From: Stenotrophomonas maltophilia
GTDB lineage: Bacteria > Pseudomonadota > Gammaproteobacteria > Xanthomonadales > Xanthomonadaceae
Direction of reading: 5' to 3'
DNA length: 64,000 nucleotides
Assembly (NCBI GenBank): GCA_002435595.1
Contig: DJBL01000003.1
Coordinates: forward strand, 395 to 64,394
The position numbers and the translations under genes were made by a program. How positions within the stretch are numbered: position 1 is the first letter of the stretch; each line of letters starts with the position of its first letter. This document shows positions 24,839-33,300 of the stretch, one piece after another. The notes under the pieces were generated by a model, which saw only the letters and a list, made by a program, of their open reading frames with translations, was not told the origin of the DNA and searched no databases.

Positions 24839-25411
24839 TTACCAGCTGAAGCGCGGGCCGACCGACCATTCCTTGTCACCGTGGCGATCCATCTTGATGT
24901 CGCCGTTGATGCCCCAGTTCTGGTTGAGCTTCACCTGGCCACCCAGGCGGCCGTAGAACTGGCCATCCGGATTGACGCCGTGCTTCTTGCTGTAATCCTC
25001 GTAACCGGCCATCGCATAGACTTCGGCGTGCTGGCCGAACGCGGTGCGGATACCGGCTTCAGCGCTGTAGCCGTTGAAGTCCAGGCCTTCCTTCGGGTCG
25101 AACTTGTTGTAGGCAACGCGGCCCACGAAGTCGGTGCTGTTGCCGATTTCCTGGTTGTAGCCGACGCCGACGCGCCACTGGTCAACCTTGAAGTTGCCGA
25201 TGTCGGTCTTCTGCTGGTTGTACTCACCGAAGGCGTGGAAGTTCGGCAGGAACGCGTAGGAACCCTTCACGCCCCAACCATCGGCCTTGCCGCCGTCTGC
25301 GTCGGTCTTGACGTAGTCGCCTTCGGCGTAGTTGTAGGACAGGCCTTCAGCAGCCGAAGCGGCGAACGGCAGGGCGGCGGCGAGGGCCAGGGCAATCAAC
25401 GAAGTCTTCAT
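24839..25411 (-). CDS. Ax21-family outer-membrane beta-barrel protein
   Basis: A 190-residue protein with a classic signal peptide (MKTSLIALALAAALPFAASA) and an eight-stranded-barrel-like mature part starting AEGLSYNYAEGDYVKTDADG and ending WSVGPRFSW with terminal aromatic. This matches the Ax21/Omp1X family of Xanthomonas and Stenotrophomonas. Early claims that Ax21 is a secreted immune elicitor and quorum signal were withdrawn; the barrel architecture is the safe part. Monocistronic, with a strong two-way terminator behind it and a long non-coding upstream region. Confidence 0.85.
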   Translation of the reverse strand: MKTSLIALALAAALPFAASAAEGLSYNYAEGDYVKTDADGGKADGWGVKGSYAFLPNFHAFGEYNQQKTDIGNFKVDQWRVGVGYNQEIGNSTDFVGRVAYNKFDPKEGLDFNGYSAEAGIRTAFGQHAEVYAMAGYEDYSKKHGVNPDGQFYGRLGGQVKLNQNWGINGDIKMDRHGDKEWSVGPRFSW

Positions 25412-26124
25412 GGGGGTACACCTTCTTGTCTTGAACTGCTTGCAGCCAGCGCGGACGCCGCTCTGCATCGGGAATGTAAATTCTCCGTTATTCGCCACAA
25501 CCCGCCCTGAAGTAGACGGCGTTGATCTGCGTGAATTTTTGGCAGGGGTTCAGTTGCGCTCTGGCATATGCGCGCGCGCCGCGATTTGAGCGGGAAAACA
25601 GCGTTGCGGCGTGCAGGCAGCGTGATGCCCGCGCCGTTGATACTGAACCTTGAAGGAAGCGTGCGGTGCGTTGGGCACAGCGGCCAGCATCGGCAAAGCG
25701 GGTTGCCAGGCGGCAGAGTGGAATCTGGTCACGACGATGCCCTTGCGGGGCGTCACGCGTTGGGGAAGCCGCTCTTGGGGAGTAGTCGGCTAACGCGTCC
25801 ATCCTCCGTAATACACCGGTGACGCGCCAGGGCGTCATCGCCCAGGCAGCGCATGTTGGCTTCCTTTCCGGCTCCCCATCTTCAACGGAATAGTGGGGGC
25901 GCGGATATCAGGATGTTCCTCGCCCGCGTTAGGAATTTTCTGACCCCCGTACGCATGCGAATGCGGACGTATTGCGCAACACATTGAATTTTCTATACTT
26001 TCACCACGCACCCGACCTGTCGTCACGTCCATCACGCGCGGCCACGCGCACTGTCGATCCCTCTCCCCGCTGTTCGTCGTATGCAATGAAGGCGCCCATC
26101 CCGGTGCGCCATCTGGAACCGAAC
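25412..26124. other. Intergenic region without a supported gene (713 bp)
   Basis: This lies between the divergent Ax21 and DUF1428 genes. Short open frames exist on both strands but lack ribosome sites, domain content or a convincing start. Base composition is lower in GC than flanking genes, especially 25880-26010. A small dyad, cgcatgcgaatgcg, lies near 25953. Promoters of both genes are presumably here. A small RNA is possible, but no terminator-like hairpin with a U-run was found. Confidence 0.5.
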
Positions 26125-26487
26125 ATGGCTTACATCGATGGATTCGTCCTTGCCGTGCCCACGGCCAACAAGGAAAAATTCCTGGAACACGCGCGCATGG
26201 GCGATGCGATCTGCATCGAGCATGGCGCCACCCGCGTGGTGGAGTGCTGGGGCGATGACGTCCCGCACGGCAAGCAGACCGACTTCTACCGGGCGGTGGA
26301 GGCCAAGGACGACGAGACCGTGCTGTTCTCATGGATCGAATGGCCCGACAAGGCCACCCGCGATGCCGGCATGCAGAAGATGATGGAAGACCCGCGCATG
26401 AATCCGGAGAACAACCCGATGCCGTTCGACGGCAAGCGCATGATCTACGGCGGCTTCGTGCCGGTGGTGGAGCTGGGCGGCAAGTAG
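26125..26487 (+). CDS. DUF1428 (YbaA-like) family protein
   Basis: A 120-residue protein starting MAYIDGFVLAVPTANKEKF, with VVECWGDDVPHGK, then VLFSWIEWPDKATRDAG and MMEDPRM. These are the conserved segments of the YbaA/DUF1428 family, a small ferredoxin-like fold of unknown function. The frame is open 50 codons upstream, but ATG 26125 gives the family-typical N-terminus. Confidence 0.9.
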   Translation: MAYIDGFVLAVPTANKEKFLEHARMGDAICIEHGATRVVECWGDDVPHGKQTDFYRAVEAKDDETVLFSWIEWPDKATRDAGMQKMMEDPRMNPENNPMPFDGKRMIYGGFVPVVELGGK

Positions 26488-26575
26488 GCGCTTCATCCCC
26501 GCCACACCGTGAGCCCATCGAGCGCCCACGCGCAGGCAGGACCCTGACCGTTCCGCGGTCATCGGTCCTGCCGTC

Positions 26576-27142
26576 ATGTCATCCCTCGCTGCCCATGCCC
26601 TTGCCGGGGTCACTGTCTACCTGTGCAGCGTCGGCCGCACGCCGAGGGGCTGGCGCTCGGCCGCTGCGCTGGTGTGTTTGGCGGTCTGCCCGGACCTGGA
26701 TTACCTGGGCGTGTGGCTGCTCGGCTATGCGGCAACGCCGCGGGTCACCCACAGCCTGCTGTTTGCAGTAGCGGCGGCGATGCTCGTGCAGCGCATCGCC
26801 CGCGCCGGCGGTACCGGACTGCCGCTGCGCTGGCTGCTGGTGGCCAGTGTCTCGCACCCGGTGCTGGACCTGCTGGTGGGCGCGCATCCGGTACCGCTGT
26901 GGTGGCCGCTGCAGGCGGCAATGGCAGTGCCGGGCGTGCTGCCCAGCGCCGGCGCGCTGCGGCTGGACAACCTCTACCTGTGGCGTAACCTGCTGATCGA
27001 GCTGGGCGTGTTGCTGCCGGTATCGGCCGCGCTGGTGGCGATCGCCCGCGGCAGCTGGGGGCGCCGATGGCGCGCGTGGGCCGTGTGGATGGCGCCGATC
27101 TGGGCGCTCTTCGTCGTGTGGTCGGTCAGCCTTTCGCGATGA
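26576..27142 (+). CDS. Inner-membrane metal-dependent hydrolase family protein (YdjM/DUF457-like)
   Basis: A 188-residue protein with about four to five membrane segments. Family motifs: HALAGVTVY at the N-terminus, CPDLDYLGV, TRVTHSLLFAV-like TPRVTHSLLF, and VSHPVLDLLVGAHPV. These His/Asp pairs resemble the LexA-regulated YdjM family annotated as membrane-bound metal-dependent hydrolases. The actual substrate is unknown. Monocistronic; converges on the minus-strand cluster that follows. Confidence 0.78.
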   Translation: MSSLAAHALAGVTVYLCSVGRTPRGWRSAAALVCLAVCPDLDYLGVWLLGYAATPRVTHSLLFAVAAAMLVQRIARAGGTGLPLRWLLVASVSHPVLDLLVGAHPVPLWWPLQAAMAVPGVLPSAGALRLDNLYLWRNLLIELGVLLPVSAALVAIARGSWGRRWRAWAVWMAPIWALFVVWSVSLSR

Positions 27143-27181
27143 CCTGCGTGGCGTGATGGCCGCCCGCCGGGCGTGCCAGGC

Positions 27182-27856
27182 TCAGCGCGCGTGGCCGTTG
27201 TCCTCGTCGGTGCCGTGGCCGATCCCCATCCCGCCTCCGCCCATGCCGCCCATGCCGCCAGCACCGCCGCCGCCCGCCTTGCCGCCGCCCTTGTCGCCGT
27301 CCTGCCTGCCCCTGGCCGCGGCAGCGGGCCGCGCCGGGCCCTGCTGCGGAATGCCCAGGCGGGCCGGAATCGGCGCCAGGTCCAGGGCCTGGCGGATGAA
27401 GTCGCGCAGCGATACCACCAGTTCGGCGGTCTGTACGGGGCGCCCCTGGGCCAGCTCGGTGGCCGCGCTGGCGGCCAGCCGCACCTGGTCATCGGTGCCG
27501 AGCAGGATGATGTCCGACAGCGCCGCTTCCACGGCATCGCGGATGCGACGGGCACGGTCGCTGCCAGCGGTCACGCCGTCGGGCAGGGCCACTCCGTCTT
27601 CGCCTGGTGCCTGGCGCAGGTCGCGCAGGTGGCGCGGGTCCACGTGCAGCGCGCCGGTGAACGAGCCACCCAGGGTCTTGTAGGCCGCGATCAGCGTGCG
27701 CAGGCGCTCATTGATCTGCCGGTTCTCGCGCTCGCGCCGCTGCTGCAGGGTCTGCATCACCAGCATGCGGATGCCGACCCCGATCAGGGTGATCACCGCC
27801 AGCCCCACCAGGGTGGAGAGCATGGCCTGCCAGGAACTGACATCCAGACCGCGCAT
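27182..27856 (-). CDS. Membrane-anchored protein with glycine-rich tail, unknown function
   Basis: A 224-residue protein with one N-terminal membrane helix (residues about 12-35, LSTLVGLAVITLIGVGIRML), a charged coiled-coil-like stretch (LQQRRERENRQINERLRTLI), a helical middle domain, and a C-terminal tail rich in Gly/Met (GGAGGMGGMGGGGMG) ending in acidic and His residues. It starts five bases after the stop of the upstream exported-protein gene and probably belongs to the same transcript as nrdJb. I do not recognise the family. Confidence 0.7.
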   Translation of the reverse strand: MRGLDVSSWQAMLSTLVGLAVITLIGVGIRMLVMQTLQQRRERENRQINERLRTLIAAYKTLGGSFTGALHVDPRHLRDLRQAPGEDGVALPDGVTAGSDRARRIRDAVEAALSDIILLGTDDQVRLAASAATELAQGRPVQTAELVVSLRDFIRQALDLAPIPARLGIPQQGPARPAAAARGRQDGDKGGGKAGGGGAGGMGGMGGGGMGIGHGTDEDNGHAR

Positions 27857-27860
27857 GCGC

Positions 27861-28397
27861 TCAGGGTTCCACGTCGGCCGGCCATAGCCGGTCTACCAGC
27901 TGCCCCACTTCCAGCGAGCGCCCCGCCGCCGCGGCAGTGGCACGGAACTCGGCCGGGGACGGCAACGGTTGCAGCGACTGACCAGGACCGCCGCCCCACA
28001 GCGCCGCGCCCAATGCAACCACCACCACGCCGTTGCGGGCGGCAAAAGGAGGCACCGCTTCGGCCGCGGCGCGCAATCGCGCGGCGCTCTCGGCCGGCAG
28101 CGCCGGCTCGAAGTCCAGCCACACCCGTGAGCGTCCGCCGGGGCGCACGCCGATCACCAGGTAGCCGGTGCTAGGCGTGGCCGGCAGTGCGGTGGCGGCC
28201 GCATCGGTGGCGGCCTGCACGCGCGTGAGGTAGTCCACCACGGCCTCCGGCGAGGAGGCGCGCTGGTGTATGACCCGCTCGGACTGCAGCAGTACCAGGT
28301 TCTGCCAGCGAGTGGCCGCCACGGCGGCGTCGGCCGCCCGCGCGGCGGGAGCCAGGGTGATCGCGGCGGCAAGCGCCAGCACTGCGCTCAGCCGCAT
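27861..28397 (-). CDS. Exported protein of unknown function downstream of nrdJb
   Basis: A 178-residue protein with a signal peptide (LALAAAITLAPAARA) and a mixed alpha/beta mature part (YLVIGVRPGGRSRVWLDFEP; NGVVVVALGAALWGGG). No catalytic motif is seen. Its start codon lies inside the end of nrdJb (10-base overlap), so it is translated from the same message. The pairing of an exported protein with ribonucleotide reductase is odd and unexplained. Confidence 0.72.
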   Translation of the reverse strand: MRLSAVLALAAAITLAPAARAADAAVAATRWQNLVLLQSERVIHQRASSPEAVVDYLTRVQAATDAAATALPATPSTGYLVIGVRPGGRSRVWLDFEPALPAESAARLRAAAEAVPPFAARNGVVVVALGAALWGGGPGQSLQPLPSPAEFRATAAAAGRSLEVGQLVDRLWPADVEP

Positions 28398-29122
28398 TTG
28401 GAATACCCACAGTTCAGGCACGTGGCGCATCCGTCCAGCAACACCAGCGCCTTGGTGCTGCACGCCTGGCACACGCTGGCACTCGGCGGGAAGCCGGTGC
28501 CCTCGCCGGTGACGGTCAGGTCCTGCTCGTGGTCGGCGGTGCTGTCGGCGACATGCTGTTGGTACTGGTGGCGCGTCTGGGCGATCAGCGCGCGTTGCCC
28601 GGGGCTCAGTTCGGGGTCATGGAGCAGGCCGATCGCCTTGAGGTGCGCTTCCACGATGCTGCCCAGCTCGGCCACCAGCGAGGGCATGTAGACACCGCCG
28701 GCCTTGTAGTAGCCACCGCGCGGGTCAAACACGGCCTTCATCTCTTCCACCAGGAAGGTGACATCGCCGCCCTTGCGGAAGACCGCGGACATGATCCGGG
28801 TGAGCGCCACGATCCACTGGAAGTGCTCCATCGACTTGGAGTTGATGAACACCTCGAAGGGCCGGCGCAGCTCATGCTCGGTGCCCGGGTTGAGCACGAT
28901 GTCGTTGATGGTCACGTAGAAGGCGTGCTCCACCAACGGGGATTTGATCTTGTAGGTGTTGCCGACCAACACGTCGGGGCGCTCGATGCGCTCGTGCATC
29001 TGCACGATGTTGTCGGTGGCCACGGCAGCGGCCGGGCCGCTGTCGGCGGCGGGCGCGCGCAGCGTCTCCCCGGTGGGAAGGACGGCGTAGCCGGTGATCT
29101 TCTGGTCAATCCTGACAGCCAT
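28388..29122 (-). CDS. nrdJb: NrdJb, C-terminal part of split class II ribonucleotide reductase
   Basis: A 244-residue protein carrying the C-terminal segment of B12-dependent ribonucleotide reductase. TRIMSAVFRKGGDVTFLVEE and GGVYMPSLVAELGSIVEAHL are the end of the NrdJ barrel region. The tail holds paired cysteines (CQACSTK, GCATCLNCGYSKCG) of the kind that shuttle electrons to the active site or bind zinc. In Pseudomonas, class II reductase is likewise split into NrdJa and NrdJb. Here the histone-like gene separates the two parts. It is downstream of nrdJa on the same strand, and an exported-protein gene overlaps its 3' end. Confidence 0.85.
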   Translation of the reverse strand: MAVRIDQKITGYAVLPTGETLRAPAADSGPAAAVATDNIVQMHERIERPDVLVGNTYKIKSPLVEHAFYVTINDIVLNPGTEHELRRPFEVFINSKSMEHFQWIVALTRIMSAVFRKGGDVTFLVEEMKAVFDPRGGYYKAGGVYMPSLVAELGSIVEAHLKAIGLLHDPELSPGQRALIAQTRHQYQQHVADSTADHEQDLTVTGEGTGFPPSASVCQACSTKALVLLDGCATCLNCGYSKCG

Positions 29123-29209
29123 GGTGCGGTTCCTCGTGCCGATGCCGTGGGGATCCGTCTACGACCGCGTCACGGCGCCCGCCCGGAGGAGGGCGCCGTG
29201 CTTGCACAC

Positions 29210-30142
29210 TTACTTGCGGGCGCGCTTGGCCGGGGCCTTGCGGGCCACAGTCTTGGCCACGCGCTTGGCCGGTGCAGCCTTGCGCGCCACGGCCTTCTTG
29301 GCCACGGCGGTCTTCTTGCCGACGGTCTTGCGGGTAGCGGCCGACTTCTTGGCCACAGCCTTCTTGGCCACGGCGACCTTCTTGCCGACGGTCTTCTTGG
29401 CCACGGCGGTCTTCTTGCCGACGACCTTCTTGGCGACGGCCGACTTCTTGGCCACAGCCTTCTTGGCCACGGCAACCTTCTTGCCGACGGTCTTCTTGGC
29501 AGCGGTGGTCTTCTTGCCGACGACCTTCTTGGCGACGGTCGACTTCTTGGCCACAGCCTTCTTGGCCACGGCGACCTTCTTGCCGACGCTCTTCTTGGCC
29601 ACGGCGGTCTTCTTGCCGGCGACCTTCTTGGCGGTCGCGGTCTTCTTGGCCACGGCCTTCTTGGCTACGGCAACCTTCTTGCCGACGGTCTTCTTGGCGG
29701 CGGCGGTCTTCTTGGTCACGGCCTTCTTGGCGGTGGCGACCTTCTTGCCGGCAACCTTCTTGGCGGCCTTGGTGGTCTTGGTCACGGCCTTTTCGGCGGT
29801 TGCCTTCTTCTTGGCGACCTGCTTCTTCAGCGCGGCGGCCTCGGCCTTGGCGTTGCTCTTGGCGGTTTCCAGCTTCTTCTTGGTGGCGGCCAGGGTCTTG
29901 CCGACCGACTTGGCCGCCTTGTCAGCCTTCTTGGCGACGGTCTTCTCGGCCTTCTTGACGGCCTTCTTGACCTTGGCAACCTGGGTGGTGGCTGCCTTGC
30001 GCGCGCGCTTGACGGTCTTCTTCACCGAGGCCACGGCATCTTCGGCGGTGGTGGCGATGGTCTCGCCCACTTTGCCGGCCACTTCCTTCACTTCGTCCAC
30101 GCCCTGCGACAGGGTCGCGGTCACACCATTACCGTTGCTCAT
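29210..30142 (-). CDS. Histone H1-like lysine/alanine-rich repeat protein (AlgP/HctB-like)
   Basis: A 310-residue, strongly basic protein. The first 60 residues are mixed (GVDEVKEVAGKVGETIATTA), followed by more than 200 residues of Lys/Ala/Val repeats of the KKAVAKK / GKKVAVAKK type, with nearly every Lys coded by AAG. Such proteins resemble the tail of eukaryotic histone H1 and bind DNA or RNA non-specifically; AlgP of Pseudomonas is a known relative in style. Strong Shine-Dalgarno (AGGAGG) before ATG 30142. Its place between nrdJa and nrdJb is notable. Confidence 0.85.
   Translation of the reverse strand: MSNGNGVTATLSQGVDEVKEVAGKVGETIATTAEDAVASVKKTVKRARKAATTQVAKVKKAVKKAEKTVAKKADKAAKSVGKTLAATKKKLETAKSNAKAEAAALKKQVAKKKATAEKAVTKTTKAAKKVAGKKVATAKKAVTKKTAAAKKTVGKKVAVAKKAVAKKTATAKKVAGKKTAVAKKSVGKKVAVAKKAVAKKSTVAKKVVGKKTTAAKKTVGKKVAVAKKAVAKKSAVAKKVVGKKTAVAKKTVGKKVAVAKKAVAKKSAATRKTVGKKTAVAKKAVARKAAPAKRVAKTVARKAPAKRARK
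29280..29775. repeat. Degenerate coding tandem repeats of the histone-like gene
   Basis: On the plus strand the motif cttcttggccac recurs with gccgac and ggtcttcttg variants at roughly 15- to 30-base steps; several 60-base blocks are near-identical (for example around 29370-29430 and 29430-29500). Repeats of this type can gain or lose units by slippage or recombination, changing tail length. Confidence 0.75.
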
Positions 30143-30323
30143 GATTGCCTCCTAAGGGGCCTGGTTAGTCAAATCGCTGGCGATGCTATACCGGCGCGGT
30201 CCATCGTGGAACGGTCTTGTCGCACGCCATGAGCCGCATCTGTGCTTGGCGGGCCGGCGATGCGCGGGCCGGGCGAGCCGGCCTTCTGCACCAAACCCCT
30301 TTAAAACAGCTTCCGTGCGTGGC

Positions 30324-33300
30324 TCAGAACTTGCCGTAGTAGCCCTCCTTGAGCGCGTCGAACAGATTGGCGGCGGTGTGCAATTGGCCGTCGTACTCGA
30401 TCTGTTCGTTGCCCTTTACCTCCACAACTGCGCCGTCTTCGAGCTCGAAGCGGTAGGTGGTGTTCTCCAGGTCGGCCTCCTTGACCAGCACGCCCTGGAA
30501 CGCGGCGGGGTTGAAACGGAAGGTGGTGCAGCCCTTCAATCCCTGCGCATGGGCGTAGCGGTAGATGTCCTTGAACTGCTCGTAGGGGTAGTCGGTGGGG
30601 ACGTTGGCGGTCTTGGAGATCGAGCTGTCCACCCAGCGCTGTGCGGCAGCCTGGACATCGACGTGGGCCTTGGGCGGGATGTCGTCGGCGGCGATGAAGT
30701 AATCCGGCAGCCGTGCGTGGGGATCCTCGGCGTGCGGCATGGCGCGCGGGTTGATCCGGTGCCGGTAGGCCAGCAGCTCGTAGGAGAACACGTCCACCTT
30801 CTCCTTGCTCTTGCGCCCCTCCACGATCACGTTGCGGCTGTAGTGGTGGGCGAAGGACGGTTCGATGCCGTTGGAGGCGTTGTTGGCCAGCGACAGACTG
30901 ATGGTGCCGGTGGGGGCGATCGAGCTGTGGTGGGTGAAGCGCGCGCCGACCTCGGCCAGCGCCTCGACCAGCGCCGGGGCGACCGCGGCGATGCGCTGCA
31001 TGTAGCGGCTGTAGCGGGCGTGCAGCACCTTGCCCTCGATCTGCTGGCCCACCCGCCAGCCGTCAGCGGCCATCTCCGGGCGCTGGTCCAGCATCGCCGC
31101 GGTAACCTTGAACACCTCCTGCATGATCGGCGCAGGGCCCTTCTCGCGGGCCAGCGCCAGCCCGGTCTCCCAGCCGGCCACGGCCATCTCGCGGGCCACG
31201 TCTTCGGTGAACGCGCAGGAGGCCGGATCGCCGTAGGTCATGCGCAGCATCGCCAGGGCCGACCCCAGGCCAAGAAAGCCCATGCCGTGGCGGCGCTTGC
31301 GCAGGATCTCGCGGCGCTGCGGCTCCAGCGGCAGGCCGTTGACCTCCACCACGTTGTCCAGCATGCGGGTGAACACCCGCACCACCTCTTTGTATTCGTC
31401 CCAGTCGAAGCGGGCGTGCGCGGTGAACGGGTCGCGCACGAAACGGGTCAGGTTGATCGAGCCGAGCAGGCAGGCGCCGTAGGGCGGCAACGGCTGCTCG
31501 CCGCAGTTGTGCGCATGCAGGCCATTGCCGTCGAAGCGGTGGACGCCGGGTACCTGCACGTCGAAGACCTCCTCCACACCCTCCGCAGTGACCGCCTCGA
31601 CGGTGGCGAACCAGCGGTTGCGGGGCAGCGCGCGCCGATCAGCGGCCAGCGACCGGGCCAGGCGGGCGGCCTTGTCGCTGTCGGCAAACCCGATCAACCG
31701 GGCATAGCGGGCCACCGCCTCGCCATTGAGCACCAGCTCCAACGGTGCCGGGCTCGGGGCGATGCGCGGACCGCTTCGGCCATCGGCCAGCAGTACCGAG
31801 CCGGCATCGCGGCGCGGGTTCAGCGCGGTCGGCATGCCCAGCCGCAGCAGCATGCGTTGCACCGCTTCCAGCCGGGGGCGCTCGGACAGTGCCAGGCCGA
31901 TCGACACGCCCGTGGCCTGGCCATCCCGCACGCTGCCGGCAGCATCGAACAGGCCGCGCAGCACGCCGCGGCACGCCGCGCTGGACAGCTTCTCCAGCGC
32001 CGGGGTGATCGCTGTGCCGCCGGGGGACATGCCCAGCTGCCGGGCCAGCTCACCCAGTGCAACGGACGTCCATCGCCACTGGCCGCGCCCGGCACCCTCG
32101 GACCAGCCGGGCAGGTCGGCGCGATGTGGCAGGGCGCGTGCACAGCGCAGCGCTTCGTCCATCAGCGCACGTGCCCCTGCGCCCGGAGCGACCGGACCGC
32201 CGTTGGCCACCGCGGCCGGCGCCCACACCGACAGCACCGCATGCTGCTGATGGAGGGTGCCATCGGCAACCAGCAACCCGAGCAGGTAACCCTGTTCGTG
32301 GTCGAGCGCGCCGGGCCACCCGGGGGCACGGCGATGGTCGTGCAGCAGCACCTCATCACCCGGTTGCAGGCGGCCGGCTTCGCACCATTGGCTCTGCAGC
32401 GCCCAGTGCGTGCGCTGGGTCACCCGCTGCACGCGGTGGTCGGCGGTAAGCCGCAGTCGATGGCCCTCGCGGGTCTGCACGGCCACCACCGGCTTGCGCG
32501 CGGTGCGGAAGAATCCCGCGGCCGTGGTGGCGTGGTCGTGCCCGTCCACGCGCGCCAGGAACGGGCGGCCGATCAGCTCGGCCACCTGGCGCGGTCCTTC
32601 GGCGGTGTGCACCCAGGTGTCGGCGGTGACGCACGGGTTGGTGGCGCGGATGTCCTCGCACCACCAGGTGTTGTTCATCTGGTTGACCCGGTCGATCAGG
32701 ATGAAGCCGGGTTCGGCGTAATCGTAGGTGGACACCATGATCATGTCCCACAGGTGGCGTGCGCGCAGCTGCCCATACACGCGGCAGGCGACCCGCCCGT
32801 CATCGCGCACCAGGTAATCGCGATGGGTCGGCCACGCCCGCCACTGCACCTGGGCCGGATCATCCAGGTCCAGTCCCGCCGCCTCGGCGCGCGCCAGCGG
32901 GAACAGCAACGGCCACTCGGCGTCCTGCTCGACGGCCTGCATGAAGTCGTCGGTGATCAGCAGCGACAGGTTGAACTGGCGCAGCCGGCCATCCTCGCGC
33001 TTGGCCCGGATGAACTCGCGCACATCGGGGTGGGCCACATCGAAGGTGCCCATCTGCGCGCCGCGGCGGCCGCCGGCCGAGGACACGGTGAAACACATCT
33101 TGTCGAAGATATCCATGAAAGACAGCGGGCCGGAGGTGTGCGCGCCGGCGCCAGCCACGAATGCACCCCGCGGGCGCAGCGTGCTGAACTCGTAGCCGAT
33201 GCCGCAGCCGGCCTTGAGCGTGAGACCGGCTTGGTGGACCTTGCCCAGGATGTCGTCCATCGAGTCCTCGATGGTGCCCGAGACGGTGCAGTTGATGGTG

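Noticed and set aside
25568..25822. 84-codon plus-strand open frame in the Ax21 upstream gap
   Set aside because: No ribosome site, no motif, basic low-information sequence.
29280..29775. CRISPR-like array
   Set aside because: The repeats are in frame, coding for Lys/Ala units, and have no unique spacers.
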